Part shown: positions 6,941 through 9,986 of the stretch, piece after piece | Position numbering within the stretch: position 1 is the stretch's first letter | How the letters are laid out: each line of letters starts with the position of its first letter | Assembly: GCA_946885815.1 (NCBI GenBank) | Contig: CAMPHE010000042.1 | Coordinates: forward strand, 1 to 9,986 | Source of the DNA: an uncultured Arenimonas sp. | GTDB lineage: Bacteria > Pseudomonadota > Gammaproteobacteria > Xanthomonadales > Xanthomonadaceae | Direction: 5' to 3' | Length of the DNA stretch: 9,986 bases | Made by a program: the position numbers and the translations under genes | Notes under the pieces: generated by a model | The model's input: the letters and a program-made list of their open reading frames with translations, nothing else | What the model was told of the DNA's origin: nothing | The model's database searches: none

Positions 6941-7678
6941 ATGTCCGCCGTCCGCCGCAAGCCGCGCCACCTCGCCGTCATCATGGACGGCAACGGCCGC
7001 TGGGCCGAGCGCCGCCAGCGCCCGCGCACGCTCGGCCACCGCGCGGGCGTCCGCGCGGTGCAGGTCTGCGTCGATTTCTGCCTCGCCGAGGGCATCGAGG
7101 CGCTGACGCTGTTCGCGTTCTCCAGCGAGAACTGGAACCGGCCGCAGGACGAGGTCGGCGCGCTGATGAAGCTGTTCCTGCGGATGCTCGACTCGGAAGT
7201 CGACGAACTCGGTCGGCGCGGCGTGCGTCTCGCGTTCATCGGCGACCGCGCCGGCTTCCCGCCCGGCCTCCGCGAGCGCATGGCCGCGGCCGAACGTCGC
7301 ACGGCAGGCAGCGACCGGCTGGTGCTGACGATCGCCGCCGGGTACGGCGGCCGCTGGGACATCGTGCAGGCCTGTCGCCGGCTCGCCGCCGACGCCGCGG
7401 ACGGCCGGCTCGATCCGCAGGCCATCGACGAATCCATGATCGACGCGCGCGTGGGCCTGGCCGGCCTGCCCCCGCCGGACCTCTTCATCCGCACCGGCGG
7501 CGACCTGCGGATCAGCAATTTCCTGCTCTGGCAGATGGCGTACACCGAGATGTGGTTCACCGAGACGCTGTGGCCCGACCTCGACGCGACGGTGCTGCGC
7601 GCCGCGCTCGACGATTACGCCGACCGCGAGCGGCGCTTCGGCCTCACCAGCGCCCAGGTGGCGGGAGTGGCCTCGTGA
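6941..7678 (+). CDS. uppS: Undecaprenyl diphosphate synthase (cis-prenyltransferase)
   Basis: UppS adds isopentenyl units in cis to farnesyl diphosphate to make the C55 lipid carrier precursor for peptidoglycan and other envelope glycans. The 245-residue product shows the family motifs in order: MDGNGRWA (15-22, with catalytic Asp16), FSSENWNRP (60-68), AAGYGGRWD (132-140), [15 protein letters not shown] (184-198) and YTEMWF (201-206). It ends with ERRFG-type sequence, as is usual. The ATG lies 14 bp after the frr stop and has only a distant GAGG (6925-6928), so translation is probably coupled to frr. Its stop overlaps the cdsA start. Together with dxr two genes downstream it links isoprenoid supply to cell-wall lipid carrier synthesis. 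Confidence 0.97.
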   Translation: MSAVRRKPRHLAVIMDGNGRWAERRQRPRTLGHRAGVRAVQVCVDFCLAEGIEALTLFAFSSENWNRPQDEVGALMKLFLRMLDSEVDELGRRGVRLAFIGDRAGFPPGLRERMAAAERRTAGSDRLVLTIAAGYGGRWDIVQACRRLAADAADGRLDPQAIDESMIDARVGLAGLPPPDLFIRTGGDLRISNFLLWQMAYTEMWFTETLWPDLDATVLRAALDDYADRERRFGLTSAQVAGVAS

Positions 7679-8499
7679 GCCGGCGTCAGCGCATCACCAC
7701 CGCGCTGGTGCTGGCCCCGTTGCCGATCCTCGGCATCCTGCTGCTGCCGACGCCGTGGCTGGCCGCGTTCGTCGCCGCCGCGCTGCTCGCCGGCCTGTGG
7801 GAATGGACGCGGCTGGCCGGTCTCGACGCGCCGCTGCCGCGTGCCGCCGTGCTCACCGCCAACGCGCTGATGATCGCCGCGCTGGCCTGGGGCGCCGGCC
7901 CGACACTGATGCCGGTGAAACTGGTGGCGATGCTCGGCGTCGCGTGGTGGCTGGTCGTGATGCTGTGGCTGTCGCGCCCGACGCTGGCGGCCGCCGACAC
8001 GCCCGGCGCGCGGGCGGCCAAGCTGCTCGCCGGCAGCCTGTGCGTCATCCCGGCGTGGTGCGCGGTGGCATGGCTGCACGCCGAGCCCCAGGGCGCGCGC
8101 TGGACGCTGTTCGCGATCGCGCTGGTCTGGGCCGCCGACAGCGGCGCCTATTTCGCCGGCTCGAAGTTCGGGCGGCACAAGCTGGCGCCGGCGATCAGCC
8201 CGGGCAAGACGTGGGAAGGCGTGCTCGGCGGAATGGCGACGGCGATGCTGCTGGCGGTGATCGCGCTGGCGCTGCTCGGCGCCGCGTGGCCGCAGCTGCC
8301 GGCGCTGGCGGTACTGACGGCGCTCACGGCCGCCGTGTCGGTCGTCGGCGATCTGTTCGAAAGCCTGATGAAGCGCCACGCCGGCATGAAGGACTCGGGC
8401 ACGATCTTCCCGGGCCATGGCGGCGTGATGGACCGAATCGACAGTCTGCTGGCGGCGCTGCCGGTGTTCGTCGTGGGCAAGTCGTGGCTGGGTCTCTGA
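7675..8499 (+). CDS. cdsA: Phosphatidate cytidylyltransferase (CDP-diglyceride synthase)
   Basis: CdsA is an inner-membrane enzyme that makes CDP-diacylglycerol from CTP and phosphatidic acid, the branch point to all major phospholipids. The 274-residue product has about seven or eight hydrophobic segments from residue 8 onward. The CTP-transferase signature lies at 230-256, with [13 protein letters not shown] followed by HGGVMDRID. Upstream are [11 protein letters not shown] (152-162) and SPGKTWEG (175-182), both typical of the family. I chose GTG 7675, which overlaps the uppS stop (GTGA) and has GGGAG 7 nt upstream. An in-frame ATG at 7552 would add 41 Arg-rich residues that are only a shadow of uppS. 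The 4-bp overlap indicates tight translational coupling. Confidence 0.96.
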   Translation: MSRRQRITTALVLAPLPILGILLLPTPWLAAFVAAALLAGLWEWTRLAGLDAPLPRAAVLTANALMIAALAWGAGPTLMPVKLVAMLGVAWWLVVMLWLSRPTLAAADTPGARAAKLLAGSLCVIPAWCAVAWLHAEPQGARWTLFAIALVWAADSGAYFAGSKFGRHKLAPAISPGKTWEGVLGGMATAMLLAVIALALLGAAWPQLPALAVLTALTAAVSVVGDLFESLMKRHAGMKDSGTIFPGHGGVMDRIDSLLAALPVFVVGKSWLGL

Positions 8500-9668
8500 G
8501 GTCGATCGCGCTGCTCGGAGCCACCGGTTCGATCGGCGGCTCCACGCTGGATGTCGTCGCCCGGCATCCGGAGCGCTTCCGCGTCGGCGCGCTCAGCGCG
8601 CATCGCAAGGTCGACGAACTGGTCGCGCTGTGCGCGCGGTTCACGCCCGACGTGGCGGTGATCGCCGACGGATCGCTGCTCGACGCGCTGGCCGCCGGGC
8701 TGCGTGCGCGCGGGCTCGCGACGCGGCCGGCGGCCGGCGCCGACGCGCTCGACGCGGTCGCCGCCGATCCGGCCCACGACACCGTCGTGGCCGCGCTGGT
8801 CGGCGCCGCCGGCGTCTCCTCCACCCTCGCTGCCGCGCGCGCGGGCAAGCGGCTGCTGCTGGCGAACAAGGAATCGGTCGTGCTGGCCGGCGAACTGCTG
8901 GTCGAGGCCGCCCGCGCCGGCGGCGCGACGATCCTCCCGGTCGACAGCGAGCACAACGCGATCTTCCAGTGCCTGCCCGCCGACGGCACGCGCGGCGGCG
9001 TCCGCCGCCTGCTGCTGACCGCCTCGGGCGGTCCGTTCCGCGGCCGCCGGCGCGACACGCTCGCCGCGGTGACGCCGGCCGAAGCCTGCGCGCATCCGAA
9101 CTGGTCGATGGGGCGCAAGATCTCCGTCGACTCGGCGACGCTGATGAACAAGGGGCTGGAAGTGATCGAAGCCCACCACCTGTTCGGCATCGCCGCCGAC
9201 GCGATCGAGGTGGTCGTGCATCCGCAGAGCATCGTCCATTCGCTGGTCGACTACGTGGACGGCTCGATGCTCGCGCAGCTCGGCAATCCCGACATGCGCA
9301 CCGCGATCGCCTACGGCCTGGCGTGGCCGGAACGCATCGACTCGGGCGTCGCGCCGCTCGACCTGGCCGCGCTCGCGCGGCTCGATTTCGAGGCGCCGGA
9401 CCGCGAGGCGTTCCCCTGCCTCGATCTCGCGTGGGCCGCGCTCGACGCCGGTGGCGCCGCGCCGGCGGTGCTGAACGCCGCGAACGAGGTCGCGGTGGCG
9501 GCGTTCCTGCACGGAAGACTCGCCTTTCCCGGCATTCCGGTGCTGATCCGCGCGTGCCTCGACGCGGTGCCCGGCGGTTCCGCCGTCACGCTCGCGCAGC
9601 GCCTCGACGCCGACGCCACCGCGCGTCGCGTCGCCGAAAGCCTCGTCGCGAAGGTGCAGCCGGCATGA
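8484..9668 (+). CDS. dxr: 1-Deoxy-D-xylulose 5-phosphate reductoisomerase
   Basis: Dxr converts DXP to 2-C-methyl-D-erythritol 4-phosphate with NADPH and Mg2+/Mn2+, the committed step of the MEP isoprenoid pathway, in the cytoplasm. From GTG 8484 the product has 394 residues. It shows GATGSIG (12-18, NADPH loop), [12 protein letters not shown] (125-136), [12 protein letters not shown] (152-163, metal ligands Asp154 and Glu156), [10 protein letters not shown] (178-187), [17 protein letters not shown] (204-220), [14 protein letters not shown] (221-234, third metal ligand Glu226) and [13 protein letters not shown] (245-257). The start is uncertain. No ATG fits; GTG 8484 overlaps cdsA by 16 bp, whereas CTG 8496 would give the N-terminus most like relatives ([14 protein letters not shown]). 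Neither has a clear ribosome binding site. The stop overlaps rseP. Confidence 0.96.
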   Translation: MAGSLRSIALLGATGSIGGSTLDVVARHPERFRVGALSAHRKVDELVALCARFTPDVAVIADGSLLDALAAGLRARGLATRPAAGADALDAVAADPAHDTVVAALVGAAGVSSTLAAARAGKRLLLANKESVVLAGELLVEAARAGGATILPVDSEHNAIFQCLPADGTRGGVRRLLLTASGGPFRGRRRDTLAAVTPAEACAHPNWSMGRKISVDSATLMNKGLEVIEAHHLFGIAADAIEVVVHPQSIVHSLVDYVDGSMLAQLGNPDMRTAIAYGLAWPERIDSGVAPLDLAALARLDFEAPDREAFPCLDLAWAALDAGGAAPAVLNAANEVAVAAFLHGRLAFPGIPVLIRACLDAVPGGSAVTLAQRLDADATARRVAESLVAKVQPA

Positions 9669-9986
9669 GCGAATTCGTCGGCTCGATCTGGTGGCTGCTG
9701 GTGAGCCTCGGCCTGCTCGTCACGTTCCACGAATTCGGCCATTACTGGGTCGCACGCCGCTGCGGCGTGCGCGTGCTGCGGTTCTCGATCGGATTCGGGA
9801 AGCCGCTGTGGACCCGCATCGGCCGTGACGGCACCGAATGGGTCGTCGCCGCGCTGCCGCTCGGCGGCTATGTGCGGATGCTCGACGACCGCGAAGTGGA
9901 AGTCGAGCCCGAAGAACGTCACGAGAGCTTCAACGCGAAGTCGGTGTGGCAGCGAATCGCGATCGTCGCGGCCCGCCCGCTCGCCA
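9665..9986 (+). CDS. rseP: Site-2 intramembrane zinc protease RseP, N-terminal part
   Basis: RseP cleaves the anti-sigma factor RseA inside the inner membrane after DegS, releasing sigmaE in the envelope-stress response, and also clears signal-peptide remnants. Only 107 residues are in the window. The first membrane segment (about 7-30) contains the zinc motif HEFGH at 22-26 with catalytic Glu23. SIGFGKPLW (41-49) and [11 protein letters not shown] (65-75) follow, then [19 protein letters not shown] (89-107), the approach to the next conserved segment. Arg104 stands where the family AGP-x-AN motif normally has Gly. The ATG shares four bases with the dxr stop (ATGA), so translation is coupled. 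In this cluster bamA commonly follows, but that lies beyond the window. Confidence 0.95.
   Translation, partial: MSEFVGSIWWLLVSLGLLVTFHEFGHYWVARRCGVRVLRFSIGFGKPLWTRIGRDGTEWVVAALPLGGYVRMLDDREVEVEPEERHESFNAKSVWQRIAIVAARPLA

Noticed and set aside
7552..7674. ATG 7552 as cdsA start
   Set aside because: The 41 extra residues are Arg-rich, cover uppS in another frame, and come before a normal CdsA N-terminus with GGGAG and GTG at 7675.
7755..8483. Upstream extension of dxr through cdsA
   Set aside because: Arg/Gly-rich shadow; the Dxr fold starts at the GATGSIG loop just after 8484.

Overview
The window is high in G+C (roughly 70 % by eye). It carries the conserved proteobacterial cluster tsf, pyrH, frr, uppS, cdsA, dxr, rseP on the + strand, interrupted by two genes on the - strand. 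EF-Ts closely resembles Xanthomonas-type EF-Ts as I remember it, and the autotransporter has a two-cysteine linker I associate with that group. This points to a gammaproteobacterium of the Xanthomonadales/Lysobacterales; family or genus cannot be given from sequence reading alone.

Layout. Positions 1-106 hold a perfect 19-bp inverted repeat spanning the start of tsf; it begins exactly at the window edge and may be an assembly artefact. tsf (70-951) is followed by a palindrome-rich stretch (947-1016) and a strong terminator (1035-1067) that can work on both strands. On the - strand come a 1205-residue autotransporter (5394 to 1777) and then a small exported protein with a DUF2846-like look (1694 to 1089), 82 bp apart and probably co-transcribed. 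A 199-bp divergent intergenic region (5395-5593) separates the autotransporter from pyrH. From 5594 to the window end, pyrH, frr, uppS, cdsA, dxr and a truncated rseP run head to tail. The gaps shrink to 14 bp and then to overlaps, and TATAAT/TAGAAT-type -10 boxes precede pyrH and frr.

Function. The + strand genes serve translation (EF-Ts, ribosome recycling factor), UMP phosphorylation (PyrH), isoprenoid and undecaprenyl-phosphate supply (Dxr, UppS), phospholipid synthesis (CdsA) and envelope-stress proteolysis (RseP). The - strand pair is accessory. The autotransporter has a signal peptide, an N-terminal domain with a cysteine pair, an internal hydrophobic stretch, six Ig-like repeats spaced almost exactly 98 residues apart, a helical two-cysteine linker and a C-terminal barrel ending in a good BAM beta-signal. 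It is probably a surface adhesin or stalk.

No CRISPR array, tRNA, rRNA, transposase, integrase or defence gene was seen. The least ordinary parts are the autotransporter plus exported-protein pair placed between tsf and pyrH, the inverted repeat at the left edge and the non-ATG start of dxr. I do not see convincing evidence of a wholly new system.
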